Positions 43,590 through 51,044 of a stretch of DNA of 64,000 nucleotides are shown piece after piece. The notes beneath the pieces are model-generated. The model had not been told where the DNA came from and searched no databases. It was given only the letters and a program-made list of their open reading frames with translations. Each line of letters starts with the position of its first letter. Position 1 is the first letter of the stretch. Location: positions 316,449 to 380,448 of the forward strand of contig RCZF01000004.1 of the NCBI GenBank assembly GCA_006438735.1, read 5' to 3'. The translations under genes were made by a program, and so were the position numbers. The DNA is from Sphingomonas koreensis (GTDB lineage: Bacteria > Pseudomonadota > Alphaproteobacteria > Sphingomonadales > Sphingomonadaceae).

Positions 43590-44020
43590 CTTAAGCAGCC
43601 GGTCGGCAGCCGCCCAGTTGCGGACATTACGCGAACCGCTAAACCGGAGGCATGTTGGACGCGACGCTGACCTTCATCGTGACGGCAGCAGCGGCGGGGC
43701 TTGCTGCCTGGCTCCTAACTGCCTAAAAAACGGCGTCATCGGAGGAGGCCTGAACGCGAGAGATGCGCATCGTGACGCGCAGCCTATTCGCTATTGGACC
43801 GGGGTAACTGCGCTGGCTTTGGTAACAGGCTCTTTAATAGCCGGGTCTGTGTATTTCGCATTGATTTTGGTCATCTGACTCTCGCGCTACATCCGCTTTC
43901 CACCGACTTTCCGCTGTTCGCAGTGGCGGCCCGCCACCCGGATCACCGCAAAGCCGCCGTTCGCTATGGGCTAGGAAAGCGGCCGGGCGGCAGCCGCCCC
44001 AACAGCGGTCGTAGCTTGAT
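43590..44020. other. Gap where traG would be expected: repeat fragments and tiny hydrophobic frames
   Basis: About 430 bases. Close to the traD stop lies a fragment of the dispersed repeat (AGCCGGTCGGCAGCCGCCC near 43596). A 24-codon hydrophobic frame (43652-43726, MLDATLTFIVTAAAAGL) follows GGAGG but too closely. A 42-codon hydrophobic frame (43750-43878) has only a CTG start. The right end (43895-44001) is a near-complete copy of the repeat. None is a confident gene; no traG coding remains. Confidence 0.5.
43895..44001 (+). repeat. Dispersed intergenic repeat copy
   Basis: Matches the family: CTTTCCACCGACTTTCCGC, then CACCCGGATCACCGCAAAGC, then GCCGCCGTTCGCTATGGGC and the terminal GCGGCAGCCGCCCCA. 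Plus orientation. Confidence 0.75.
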
Positions 44021-44419
44021 CTACGGTTCCGCAAGGTGACGGAGTGGTCCATAAAGCTCGGGCCCTTCGTAGGCCGTGAATGCATTTGCCGAGGCGTTTG
44101 GATTATTCACAAATGCCTGAAGACGCGGCACCATATTTGGATCGATGCCGCTACGCCAAACACTCATGGTGATTGCTGAAGCGCATCCACAGAATGCGCT
44201 ATCGGCGGCGCGCCCATCATTTTTTGCAGCACAGTCCTGACGGAGCACTTTGTCGATTTCGCGGAGACGCGGGACCTTGCTGTATATTTCCTCCGCGTCT
44301 CTCTGCGCCGTTATCGCTCTACGCTCGGCCTCTTTCCGATCAATTGTCTGCGACATTGCTGCGGACCCGATTGCTGCCGCGGACAGTAGGGTCACCAAAG
44401 CTGCGAAGCGCGACTGCAT
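44021..44419 (-). CDS. Hypothetical exported protein
   Basis: A 132-residue protein with a clear signal peptide (MQSRFAALVTLLSAAAIGSAAMSQ). The mature part contains a charged helical stretch (RKEAERRAITAQRDAEEIYSKVPRLREIDKVLRQDC) and a CGCASAI pair of cysteines, and ends with no recognised motif. GGAGAGA lies four bases before the ATG. It is flanked by repeat copies on both sides. Function unknown; likely periplasmic. Confidence 0.7.
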   Translation of the reverse strand: MQSRFAALVTLLSAAAIGSAAMSQTIDRKEAERRAITAQRDAEEIYSKVPRLREIDKVLRQDCAAKNDGRAADSAFCGCASAITMSVWRSGIDPNMVPRLQAFVNNPNASANAFTAYEGPELYGPLRHLAEP

Positions 44420-44465
44420 AGGTCTCTCCGATTTAACGCCGATATGCAGTCAATTACTGCTTTGC

Positions 44466-44601
44466 ACTATCCTGTGCCGTTCGCGGCGACAATATCGATT
44501 GGATTGCCGCAAACCCCCCGCAGCCGACAAAATGGGTTGTGTCGCCCCGAAACTGCCGTTCCGCTGTTGGCGAGGATAACGGCCGGTCGGCATTCGCCCC
44601 A
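44466..44601 (+). repeat. Dispersed intergenic repeat copy with insertion
   Basis: Carries the family head (GTGCCGTTCGCGGCGAC), centre (CTGCCGTTCCGCTGTTGGCGAGGATAACGG split over fewer than 20 bases each) and end (CGGTCGGCATTCGCCCCA). About 30 extra bases (near 44520-44550) lie between head and centre. Confidence 0.75.
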
Positions 44602-44663
44602 GTTGTTGCAATTAAGCTCCCTACCGATCATGCGTGACTGACGACTTTGAGGGGACTGATGCG

Positions 44664-45185
44664 GTGCGAGGCTTTTACAGAAAGTGCCTACTTGCACTAA
44701 TTTCGACGGCTATCGCCATCTTGGGATTATCATCGCCTTCATCGGCCGCTAAGCCCCTACAGATTTCATGGAGGTATGACCCTTCCTTGCTTCCCGATAG
44801 CGTCACGCTGGAATTGCACAATGACAATAATATAGCGTTGTGCCTTCCAAGCTTTTGGAAAGATTACCATGCGCTTGATGCGCAGCAGGGCGGCAAGACT
44901 CTTTTTCCTGCCTATTTTGAAAATAAGGCAGTGAAGCTCTGGAAAGATGTAGATCTCATCGATGGACTTACGGTCATACCGCCGCACCAGTCGGTCGAGT
45001 CGTTTTACGACCTTAATAGCTGGCCAGCGATGAAGCGATTGCCAGTCTCGTTTGGGCTGACATTGGACGTGTATGGGTGCGGCGATTTTTTTTCGAGCCC
45101 GCATCCGAAACCGACTTCACAGCGATCAAGGTTTAAATTTGAACCTCAAAGGTCGAAAGAGCCTGACAAACGTTACGACCGTTGA
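44664..45185 (+). CDS. Hypothetical exported protein
   Basis: A 173-residue protein with an N-terminal signal (RKCLLALISTAIAILGLSSPSSA). The mature sequence (SWRYDPSLLPDSVTLELHNDNNIALCLPSFW...) suggests a small beta-rich periplasmic domain with one cysteine pair (ALC and YGC). Start chosen at GTG 44664 with GAGGGG upstream; an earlier GTG at 44634 would add ten residues before the signal. Codon use is AT-richer than the core genome. Function unknown. Confidence 0.65.
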   Translation: MRGFYRKCLLALISTAIAILGLSSPSSAAKPLQISWRYDPSLLPDSVTLELHNDNNIALCLPSFWKDYHALDAQQGGKTLFPAYFENKAVKLWKDVDLIDGLTVIPPHQSVESFYDLNSWPAMKRLPVSFGLTLDVYGCGDFFSSPHPKPTSQRSRFKFEPQRSKEPDKRYDR

Positions 45186-45254
45186 CGGCAGGCGACGATA
45201 CTCGGTGACTTATGCACGTCCTACATGCACAATTCTCGCCGAAAGTCGCCGAAA

Positions 45255-45357
45255 TCCACCCATTCCCGGCCATTCGCAGAGGTAAAGGCGATGCGGATCT
45301 CCGCGAAGCCGCCGTTCCGCTGTTGGCAAGGAATGCCGCTGGTCGGCAACCGCCCCA
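45255..45357 (+). repeat. Dispersed intergenic repeat copy
   Basis: TCCACCCATTCCCGGCCATT head, GAAGCCGCCGTTCCGCTGTT centre and GGTCGGCAACCGCCCCA end. The preceding GAAAGTCGCCGAAA is shared with two other copies, suggesting the element extends further 5'. Confidence 0.8.
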
Positions 45358-45416
45358 TTATACGACGTCCATCGTTGCGCCTGCACCCTTCGTGACCGGC
45401 CGTAATTGGCTGATGT

Positions 45417-46028
45417 TCAATCAGCGGAAAAGAGATCGCAAAGGGCAAGCTCTAAGGGGCCATATTCGCCTTCAACGAGGCCAGAGCAGGGAACCAGCGG
45501 GGAGATCATCTCGATAAGGAAGTCAAGAATTGCGCCAAAGCTGTCGAACTCGACAGATGCTCCGACTATGTTGACTATGGCGCAACGCCCTGACTCATTC
45601 GCCTGTAGCTCATGCTGAGTGCTCCATCCGCTGGCGACGCCTATCTTCATCCAACCTTCATTCCATCGAGCACGCCGTATCAACGAAAATGTTTCGTTTT
45701 CAAAAAGCAGTGAGACAGCAATCTGATCTTCGAGCCGCAAGCTCCTAGAAAGACCCTCGTTTGCACCGAAGAAACTCAAATGTTTGTCGAAAAGGCTTGG
45801 CCCATTTGTTCTCTTCAGCATGTCGCGAAATTCAAGCGGAATCGTGCGGCCGAGCGCAGCTTCGATTCTCAAAAGGACGTCGTCGTTCGCGGGCGGCGGA
45901 AGGTAGTGACAGAAAGCCAGCGGCCCTTTCTCTGGCAGTTGGCGAATGAACCGCGCGCCGTTCGGAAAATGGCGAGAGGTTTGGTCGTCGCAGCGGGCAA
46001 GGATAGGCGGCAAATCATCGAAGGTCAT
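45417..46028 (-). CDS. SMI1/KNR4 (SUKH) family protein
   Basis: A 203-residue protein. After a variable N-terminus it reads NDDVLLRIEAALGRTIPLEFRDMLKRTNGPSLFDKHLSFFG, the core of the SMI1/KNR4 or SUKH fold. SUKH proteins are widespread and frequently act as immunity proteins to contact-dependent or polymorphic toxins. No toxin gene is adjacent, so an orphan immunity role or an unrelated structural role is equally possible. It lies between two repeat copies. ATG 46028 is the plausible start. Confidence 0.75.
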   Translation of the reverse strand: MTFDDLPPILARCDDQTSRHFPNGARFIRQLPEKGPLAFCHYLPPPANDDVLLRIEAALGRTIPLEFRDMLKRTNGPSLFDKHLSFFGANEGLSRSLRLEDQIAVSLLFENETFSLIRRARWNEGWMKIGVASGWSTQHELQANESGRCAIVNIVGASVEFDSFGAILDFLIEMISPLVPCSGLVEGEYGPLELALCDLFSAD

Positions 46029-46120
46029 CGCGCCAGCATCCCAGCGACCTTCCTAGCGGTCAATGAGGCATTAAGATGATTCCGGCTTCGAGCTGGCTGG
46101 CGCCGAAAGCGGCCGGACGG

Positions 46121-46225
46121 CTCACCACCAGGTCGTGCCGTTCGCGGTGTCAGAAGGCACCCGGCATGCCGCGAATCTGCCGTTCCGCTGTTGGCGAGGA
46201 TAGCGGCCGGTCGGCAGTCCCCCCA
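46121..46225 (+). repeat. Dispersed intergenic repeat copy
   Basis: Head CTCACCACCAGGTCGTGCCG with TTCGCGGTGTCAGAAGGCAC, centre CTGCCGTTCCGCTGTTGGCG and end CGGTCGGCAGTCCCCCCA. Plus orientation, between two genes on the minus strand. Confidence 0.8.
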
Positions 46226-46270
46226 AAGTCGGCCGTTCGCGTCGCATCGAAACGCGCCGGAAGCAGCCAA

Positions 46271-46690
46271 TTAGAGCGACATGGTTTTGCACTTCATAGA
46301 TGTCACGCTGTGCCCTGCGCCATGCGAGGGCGTGTGCACGACGGACCAACCGTCGCTGTTGAAAGAAAAAGAGGCAAGGCAGGATAATTTGTCAGGGGCA
46401 TTCTCACCCAACACCATCACCGAACCGCCGTCGCGATGGAGACTGAACGAGCACCGCTGCCCTGAGCGAGTTTTCGTGCAGGCCAAATCTTCAATGTGGA
46501 GATTTGGCGCCGTGTCACTTCCCGCCTGATACCAAAGTGAGGCAATCCAATTGCCGTTCCCGATCGTGGCGTTCAACTGAAGGTCCGCCCATATCGCCGA
46601 CTGAAGTTGCCCCTTTTGCGGCTCTGGCGGAGCCGTGAAGGTTGCCGATGCGGCAACGAGAAGGAGAGCAAGCATGGCCGAACGTAGCAT
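46271..46690 (-). CDS. Hypothetical exported protein
   Basis: A 139-residue protein with a typical signal peptide (MLRSAMLALLLVAASATFTAPP). The mature protein has four cysteines, arranged as DLACTKTRSGQRCSF and LSCLASF plus a final MKCK, suggesting two disulfides. It looks like a small periplasmic or surface protein. I recognise no family. It lies among similar exported orphans in the island, with a repeat copy on each side. Confidence 0.7.
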   Translation of the reverse strand: MLRSAMLALLLVAASATFTAPPEPQKGQLQSAIWADLQLNATIGNGNWIASLWYQAGSDTAPNLHIEDLACTKTRSGQRCSFSLHRDGGSVMVLGENAPDKLSCLASFSFNSDGWSVVHTPSHGAGHSVTSMKCKTMSL

Positions 46691-46741
46691 GCAGTCTGTC
46701 GGCTATCTACATCTGGCCTGCCGAAAGCAGACCGTCGCAAA

Positions 46742-46842
46742 TCCACCCATCCCATGCCGTTCGCTGCCGAAATCGCTGCGGTCCACCGCGAAGCCGTCGT
46801 TCCGCTATGGGCGCGGAGAGCGGCCGGTCGGCAGGCGCCCCA
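46742..46842 (+). repeat. Dispersed intergenic repeat copy, identical to the one at 48349
   Basis: A 101-bp copy that reads identically, base for base, to 48349-48449. The flanking sequences differ on the right (AAGCGCG versus GTTGTTG). The identical core suggests recent movement or gene conversion. Confidence 0.85.
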
Positions 46843-46921
46843 AAGCGCGTCGTTCGACAGACCGCGGACACTTCCCGATTGCAGACATTGAGCGGCGTGG
46901 CGAGGTCGCATAGTCTGGGGC

Positions 46922-47335
46922 ATGACCCAACTACCGAACGACCGCCTTCAGCGCCTAGCCGATGCTTGGCACAATGGCCTTTCGCCGGGCGACGGAATGG
47001 GGTTGCTTTGGCATCTGGCTATGCGACGCTATCCATCTGCCATGACAGAGCTTGCTCGTCGCATAGGCGAGGATGGCTTGTCGGCCGCCGATCCATTTTC
47101 TGCGGCGGGCTTGGGGTATCGCGCTTGGCGGCAGGGCGATCCGTTGGCGGCGTACAACCTCGCGATGTCCTGCTTCAATCGCCATGACCTACGCGGTTAC
47201 CGGCACTGGCTACGTCTCGCAGCAAAAGCTGGAGACGAAGATGCTGGCCTGCAACTTCGCCGGTTCGAGACCCGGCTTCCGCACGGAGCTGCTCACGACA
47301 AAAAGCGCGGGCGTCCACGGCGAGCCTATGATTGA
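46922..47335 (+). CDS. Hypothetical protein with a Sel1-like segment
   Basis: A 137-residue protein. The middle part (DPLAAYNLAMSCFNRHDLRGYRHWLRLAAKAGDEDAGLQL) follows the helical Sel1 repeat pattern (alanine-rich helix, AA-x-x-G). The rest is amphipathic helix; the basic tail is DKKRGRPRR. Sel1 proteins usually act as protein-interaction scaffolds. Start is ATG 46922; no clear ribosome site. It follows the repeat copy at 46742 by 80 bases. Confidence 0.6.
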   Translation: MTQLPNDRLQRLADAWHNGLSPGDGMGLLWHLAMRRYPSAMTELARRIGEDGLSAADPFSAAGLGYRAWRQGDPLAAYNLAMSCFNRHDLRGYRHWLRLAAKAGDEDAGLQLRRFETRLPHGAAHDKKRGRPRRAYD

Positions 47336-47388
47336 GCAACCGAATGTCTGCTACGCCCAGACGACATCCAAAACCTGCCCGAGCGCTT

Positions 47389-47491
47389 ACCACCCAGGTC
47401 CTGACGTACGCGGTGGCAGAAGGGACCCGGAACGCCGCGAACCCGCGGTCCTGCTGTTGGCGAGGATAACGGCTGGTCGGCAGCCGCCCCA
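47389..47491 (+). repeat. Dispersed intergenic repeat copy
   Basis: ACCACCCAGGTCCTGACGTA head, GTGGCAGAAGGGACCCGGAA middle, CTGTTGGCGAGGATAACGG and GTCGGCAGCCGCCCCA end. Same middle segment as the copy at 22284-22385. Confidence 0.8.
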
Positions 47492-47562
47492 TTTTCGGTC
47501 GCTCCGCAGCGCGCAGACCGCGCCCGGTTGCAGACGCGGCGGGAAAGCGGCAGGCTCCCCAC

Positions 47563-47808
47563 GTGACCAGCAAAGCCCCTTACGAAAGCAGCGTCGGCGC
47601 TCGCATCCGCGTTTCCGGGGGCCATATTGAAGAGGCGTCGCGCCTGTTCGCAGAAAGCGGGTATCGGCCCATTCACGTAGATCATCGACCCGATGGGAGC
47701 GGATCATTCTGGTTCGGCAAGATGCCTGATAGCGATTTGGATCGACTTGTTCGAGTTATCCCTCCCGAGTTCTACGCACTTCACGCCACGGTGCGGGACG
47801 GCAGCTGA
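47563..47808 (+). CDS. Hypothetical protein
   Basis: An 81-residue protein starting at a GTG (MTSKAPYESSVGARIRV). The composition is mixed with no signal or membrane segment: SGGHIEEASRLFAESGYRPIHVDHRPDGSGSFWFGKMPDSDLDRLVRVI. It may be a small soluble ferredoxin-fold-like domain, but I do not recognise a family. The ribosome site is not clear, and the start is chosen by frame. Moderate support. Confidence 0.5.
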   Translation: MTSKAPYESSVGARIRVSGGHIEEASRLFAESGYRPIHVDHRPDGSGSFWFGKMPDSDLDRLVRVIPPEFYALHATVRDGS

Positions 47809-47851
47809 CGCCCCACTTCCCGACGTTCGCCGATGACGTTATTGAGTAGGG

Positions 47852-48016
47852 GTGACCCGGTTTATCAAACTATACCTTATAGCTTCTGCGGTTTTCTGTG
47901 TGCTGCTTATTGTGCAGCTAAGCCATGGCGAAAACCGGGCTTTCTGGCCATTGCTGATGATTTTCGCGATGGTCCTCGCTGTTTTGCTACCGCTCCGAAG
48001 GGGGCGCAACCAATAG
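47852..48016 (+). CDS. Small two-helix membrane protein
   Basis: A 54-residue frame read from GTG 47852: VTRFIKLYLIASAVFCVLLI, then a linker LSHGENR, then AFWPLLMIFAMVLAVLLPL and a basic tail RRGRNQ. Two transmembrane helices in about 45 residues. A TGA lies two codons upstream in frame, so the start is constrained. The ribosome site is weak (GAGTAGGG very close to the start). It lies between a hypothetical gene and the first copy of the duplicated gene. Confidence 0.5.
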   Translation: MTRFIKLYLIASAVFCVLLIVQLSHGENRAFWPLLMIFAMVLAVLLPLRRGRNQ

Positions 48017-48032
48017 GAAAAGCATTTGGGCT

Positions 48033-48356
48033 GAACGTCCGCTCTCCACCATCAACAGCCGTTAGCATCAACCATGTAAACGATAGGCTTGCCTCGCGAG
48101 GTTGGCTCCCATCCTGCGGCCAAGGCGGCGCGAACACCATTGATAACAACAGCGTCGTTGACTTTCGGGCGCTGACGTTGGGGGGAGCCGTTAGTCGTGC
48201 ATTGCGGCTCGCGCTGTAGCTCCCACTCATAGTTTTGGCCGTCGACCTCGATGTCTCCGGCAAGATCGCGTTTATGAAGCATGACGCTGCTATACCGAGC
48301 GAACGACCGCTTTGCACATCATCTGCACCCAAAGCCGTCTGTCCGCAGTCCACCCA
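48033..48356. repeat. Direct repeat copy A (duplicated gene segment)
   Basis: Matches 53123-53539 almost exactly, but lacks a 93-bp segment. The right end of the match is the CCACCCA at the start of the dispersed repeat copy at 48349. The left end lies just outside the gene on the minus strand. Confidence 0.9.
48052..48282 (-). CDS. Conserved hypothetical protein, internally deleted copy
   Basis: A 76-residue protein (MLHKRDLAGDIEVDGQNYEW ... GKPIVYMVDANGC). It equals the 107-residue protein at 53142-53465 except that residues 28-58 of the longer copy are missing, an in-frame 93-base difference. The N-terminal 27 and C-terminal 49 residues are the same. It is probably a damaged duplicate, but the frame is intact. 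It may still be translated since the upstream region is also duplicated. Confidence 0.65.
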   Translation of the reverse strand: MLHKRDLAGDIEVDGQNYEWELQREPQCTTNGSPQRQRPKVNDAVVINGVRAALAAGWEPTSRGKPIVYMVDANGC

Positions 48357-48449
48357 TCCCATGCCGTTCGCTGCCGAAATCGCTGCGGTCCACCGCGAAG
48401 CCGTCGTTCCGCTATGGGCGCGGAGAGCGGCCGGTCGGCAGGCGCCCCA
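48349..48449 (+). repeat. Dispersed intergenic repeat copy, identical to the one at 46742
   Basis: 101 bases identical to 46742-46842. Its first seven bases (TCCACCC) overlap the end of direct repeat copy A; in copy B (53539) the match ends here and the repeat is absent. Confidence 0.85.
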
Positions 48450-48542
48450 GTTGTTGCCATTGGGACGCTTCGCCGATTCGCCTGAAAGCCGCCGTTGCGA
48501 TCGAAGCTTTTCGTCTCCATGGTTTGCGTGGAGGTCGCGAAC

Positions 48543-49001
48543 ATGGACCAATGGTTGAACGCCGATGGCAAGCCTTACGACCCCAGCAGGACACTAGCTT
48601 CGTGGCAGGCCGGGGATGCATCGGCAGAGCGCGAACTCTCGGAACAGCTTTACCACCAAGGCACCGTCAAGTCCGCGTCCTACGCCGCGGTCGAGGTTAT
48701 CGTCAGCATGTTCGTAGGAGCGCGGTCGCTGGATTGGAAGGCATACGCCCTTTTGGCCTCAATCGAGGAGGGTCGGCTAAATGCAGCGAACCCGGCAATC
48801 CCGATCGAACTAGAGGGGCCGTATCACGGCGCATGGAAAAGGGTTCTACCTCATGCTCTCGCCGACCTGGCGGATGCCGCTGACGATCCCACCGTGCGGA
48901 GTATTCTTGCTGTCATTGCTTATGCGAAGGGGCAGCACAGCATAGCAGCCATCATCCTTTGCACCGAAGATGAGAGATTGGAGATGCTGGGAACAGCCTG
49001 A
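48543..49001 (+). CDS. Hypothetical protein
   Basis: A 152-residue soluble protein beginning MDQWLNADGKPYDPSRTLASW. The mostly helical sequence includes a repeated alanine/leucine pattern (SAERELSEQLYHQ, GAWKRVLPHALADLADAADD). It resembles small orphan proteins of plasmids and islands; no catalytic motif. GGAGG lies eight bases before ATG 48543, a good site. It starts about 95 bases after the repeat copy at 48349-48449. Confidence 0.65.
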   Translation: MDQWLNADGKPYDPSRTLASWQAGDASAERELSEQLYHQGTVKSASYAAVEVIVSMFVGARSLDWKAYALLASIEEGRLNAANPAIPIELEGPYHGAWKRVLPHALADLADAADDPTVRSILAVIAYAKGQHSIAAIILCTEDERLEMLGTA

Positions 49002-49280
49002 CGGCATTCGCCCCATTTGTTGCCGTCCTACGGCACCAGCAGCGTCACTGAAAGCCAACTACAAGCTTTTTTGGTTTGGTGGGCGTAAGTCGCCGCTGAA
49101 AAACGCGTTGGCGTATCAGTAGCCGTCTGTCTGCATTCGAACGAACTGACGAAGAGCAGATTGTCCACACTAGTCAACACTAATCGTTAGGGCAACCGCA
49201 ATCGCCGAAATCAGAGCAACGAACACGGTTAATAACTCAGGCCAATCGTCACTGGGAGACAGTAACTGTTTTTGCCGCGC

Positions 49281-49646
49281 CTAATCAGAAAAGATTTCCT
49301 CAAGATTATCATTTCTATCATATACGAACACAATATTCCTATCGCTGACTCCATCAATGGAAAATGTTATTAGGGTGTTTCTACCAACTATCTCAGTCAG
49401 ATTATATTCTAATTCGCTATCAGGATTTCCATATTTTTTTCTATCGTAGCAATGGACCGATATATTGATGAGGTGGGACAATCTAGTTGCTGAAATGAGC
49501 GCCTCTCTGCGGTGGCCTAAACTTTCTGGAAGCGGTTCATAGTATCTATTCCGGCTAGAACATTTATAATTATCATGTATATCATTACATGATGACAGCA
49601 CGCCAAGGCAGAGAATGAAGATGATGATGGAGGCCAATTTCACCAT
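49281..49646 (-). CDS. AT-rich orphan lipoprotein
   Basis: A 121-residue protein with a lipoprotein signal (IIIFILCLGVLSSCN; lipobox LSSC). The mature part is hydrophilic, with a beta-strand pattern (YNLTEIVGRNTLITFSIDGVSDRNIVFVYDRNDNLEEI). Base composition is clearly lower in GC than all neighbours, with many ATA, AAT and TTT codons, so it was probably acquired from a low-GC donor. Function unknown. No partner gene nearby. Confidence 0.75.
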   Translation of the reverse strand: MVKLASIIIFILCLGVLSSCNDIHDNYKCSSRNRYYEPLPESLGHRREALISATRLSHLINISVHCYDRKKYGNPDSELEYNLTEIVGRNTLITFSIDGVSDRNIVFVYDRNDNLEEIFSD

Positions 49647-50006
49647 ATCACCTCACGTAAAAGTTAAGCCGCCGCGTGCCAACCAATTGATGATCAAGCT
49701 TGCAGTAGGGGTATCCCCTTCATTTAGCTAGCCTCGATATCACGGCGAATCGGTAACCAGATAGTCAGGCGAGAGCCATTTTCGGGGTCGGCTACTCGGC
49801 ATTTGATTCTGTGTAGTTAGGCCTTTGAAGCCCATAGCAGCTTTAGCCCGAGCGCCGCCAAAGTTTCATTACGCTTCCACCAGCCTCAGCCATTTGCGGC
49901 CAGGATAGCAGGCGCCCAGAAGCGGGCGGTAGGCAATCGCCCAATGCTCGTCATTAGGATATGAAAAGCAGTTGTCGTGAAGCCGCCATTGCTTCAGTTT
50001 CGGTGA
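49647..50006. other. Intergenic stretch with a degenerate repeat copy
   Basis: About 360 bases without a convincing gene. Around 49876-49950 (GCTTCCACCAGCCTCAGCC ... GGCAATCGCCCAATG) lies a decayed version of the dispersed repeat. The rest shows no RNA or terminator. Confidence 0.5.
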
Positions 50007-50255
50007 ATGAGCGTCGATAACTACAAAGGCTCGAGAGTGGGCGCTATCGCCTCTGGCTTCTTCGTCGCAGCCAGTTCCTTTTCGGTGTTCTACCTTGTCG
50101 CTGTGTTCGTCGTAGTGGCGCCGGAGGGGGCGACCGACGATACTAATCGCACGGGCATAGTTTTCGACCGATGCTTGGTGGCGAGTGGGGTCATTGCTCT
50201 ATGGCTTGGTTGGCGAACGAAACGGTTTTTTGATCGGCGAGCTGGTGGCCGTTAG
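50007..50255 (+). CDS. Small membrane protein
   Basis: An 82-residue protein with two hydrophobic segments (VGAIASGFFVAASSFSVFYLVAVFVVV and CLVASGVIALWLGW) and a basic C-terminus (RTKRFFDRRAGGR). The inner-membrane topology is therefore two helices. ATG 50007 is used; the ribosome site is weak. No family recognised. It lies in the same orientation as the following small gene but 97 bases away. Confidence 0.55.
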   Translation: MSVDNYKGSRVGAIASGFFVAASSFSVFYLVAVFVVVAPEGATDDTNRTGIVFDRCLVASGVIALWLGWRTKRFFDRRAGGR

Positions 50256-50352
50256 GTCTGGTTACTTGTGCTTCTGCCCGGAAGATGACTGTCGCAAAAC
50301 CACACCCAATCTCGGCCGTTGCCCGTGAGTGAACGCGCGATAAGACCTTAGC

Positions 50353-50571
50353 ATGTCAGCTGACCACCAGGAACGCTGGGCCGAAGCCCTTGCCGTGGAG
50401 CGCCAACACGGCGAGGATGCGCCGCGGTTCATCGCCGAGCGGATCGGCGCGCTGGCGCTGGCGCGAGATCGCGAGCAGGCTCGACGAGATACGGCGCTCT
50501 ATGTCGAAGCCGGCATCCTAGCGACGATCATGGTGGCTGCCGCGGTCGTAGGCATCTTGGAGATCGTGTAG
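50353..50571 (+). CDS. Small hypothetical protein, sphingomonad type
   Basis: A 72-residue protein. Its first half (RWAEALAVERQHGEDAPRFIAERIGALALARD) resembles a small conserved protein of sphingomonads; the C-terminus is a hydrophobic helix (ILATIMVAAAVVGILEIV), probably a membrane anchor. It ends overlapping the GTG start of the disrupted frame at 50571 (TAGTG). Function unknown. Confidence 0.6.
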   Translation: MSADHQERWAEALAVERQHGEDAPRFIAERIGALALARDREQARRDTALYVEAGILATIMVAAAVVGILEIV

Positions 50572-50861
50572 TGGATGAGCGCATCTACATGGTGAGCGCC
50601 GAGGACGAAGCAGGTGACTGTGGCGCGACAATCTGGGTGAGAAGCGCGTCAATCAGGATGAGAACTGATTGTCGCGGCGCGACAGGGATGACGGGTCTGA
50701 TTGTCGCTGGCAAGATTTCAGTGTCGGTCTGATTGTCGCTTGGAGAGCGGCGCTTCCGCGTCGCAAGCGAGCCATCTGCCGATGAAGAATGGGCCTTCGC
50801 ACCCGGCATGACGGTGATCGTGGATGACGATAGACGGATCATCGTAGAAGCGACGGGCTGA
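50571..50861 (+). pseudogene. Small gene broken by an in-frame stop and a 32-bp-period repeat
   Basis: Reading from GTG 50571 gives MDERIYMVSAEDEAGDCGATIWV, and after a TGA near 50730 the same frame continues as RRFRVASEPSADEEWAFAPGMTVIVDDDRRIIVEATG. The two parts read like one small protein. They are separated by about 100 bases in which CTGATTGTCGC occurs at 50665, 50697 and 50729, exactly 32 bases apart. This could be an inserted end-repeat of an insertion sequence. The 5' part is coupled to the previous gene. Confidence 0.55.
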
Positions 50862-51044
50862 CGGTAGCAACAGTCGCCCCAATTGAGGTCATTCCTGTGT
50901 GGCCAGCGGGACAGTAGCGGTTCAACAACTTACAGCAACGCCGCAGGCCTGGCCGACAGTCAAATAGAACGCTGAATCGGAAGTATAAACCTATCGATCC
51001 CTCATCGTTCGTGACTTTGCGGCCTTAAGCTATAGCTTCAACAT

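Noticed and set aside
44380-44400. Sequence CAGTAGGGTCACCAAAG resembling the tRNA-Glu 3' end
   Set aside because: Looked like a possible att copy, but lacks one G, lies within a clear signal-peptide-coding region and has no flanking integrase context; likely chance.
47326-47685. 119-codon minus-strand frame over the repeat at 47389
   Set aside because: Covers repeat sequence and a gene start on the other strand; no family signature.
48281-48883. 200-codon plus-strand frame around the repeat copy at 48349
   Set aside because: Runs through a repeat and out of frame with the well-supported gene at 48543; arginine-rich shadow.
50665-50739. Repeats spaced 32 bases, considered as a CRISPR array
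   Set aside because: Only 11 bases repeat, with three units and no cas genes; more like an IS end scar.
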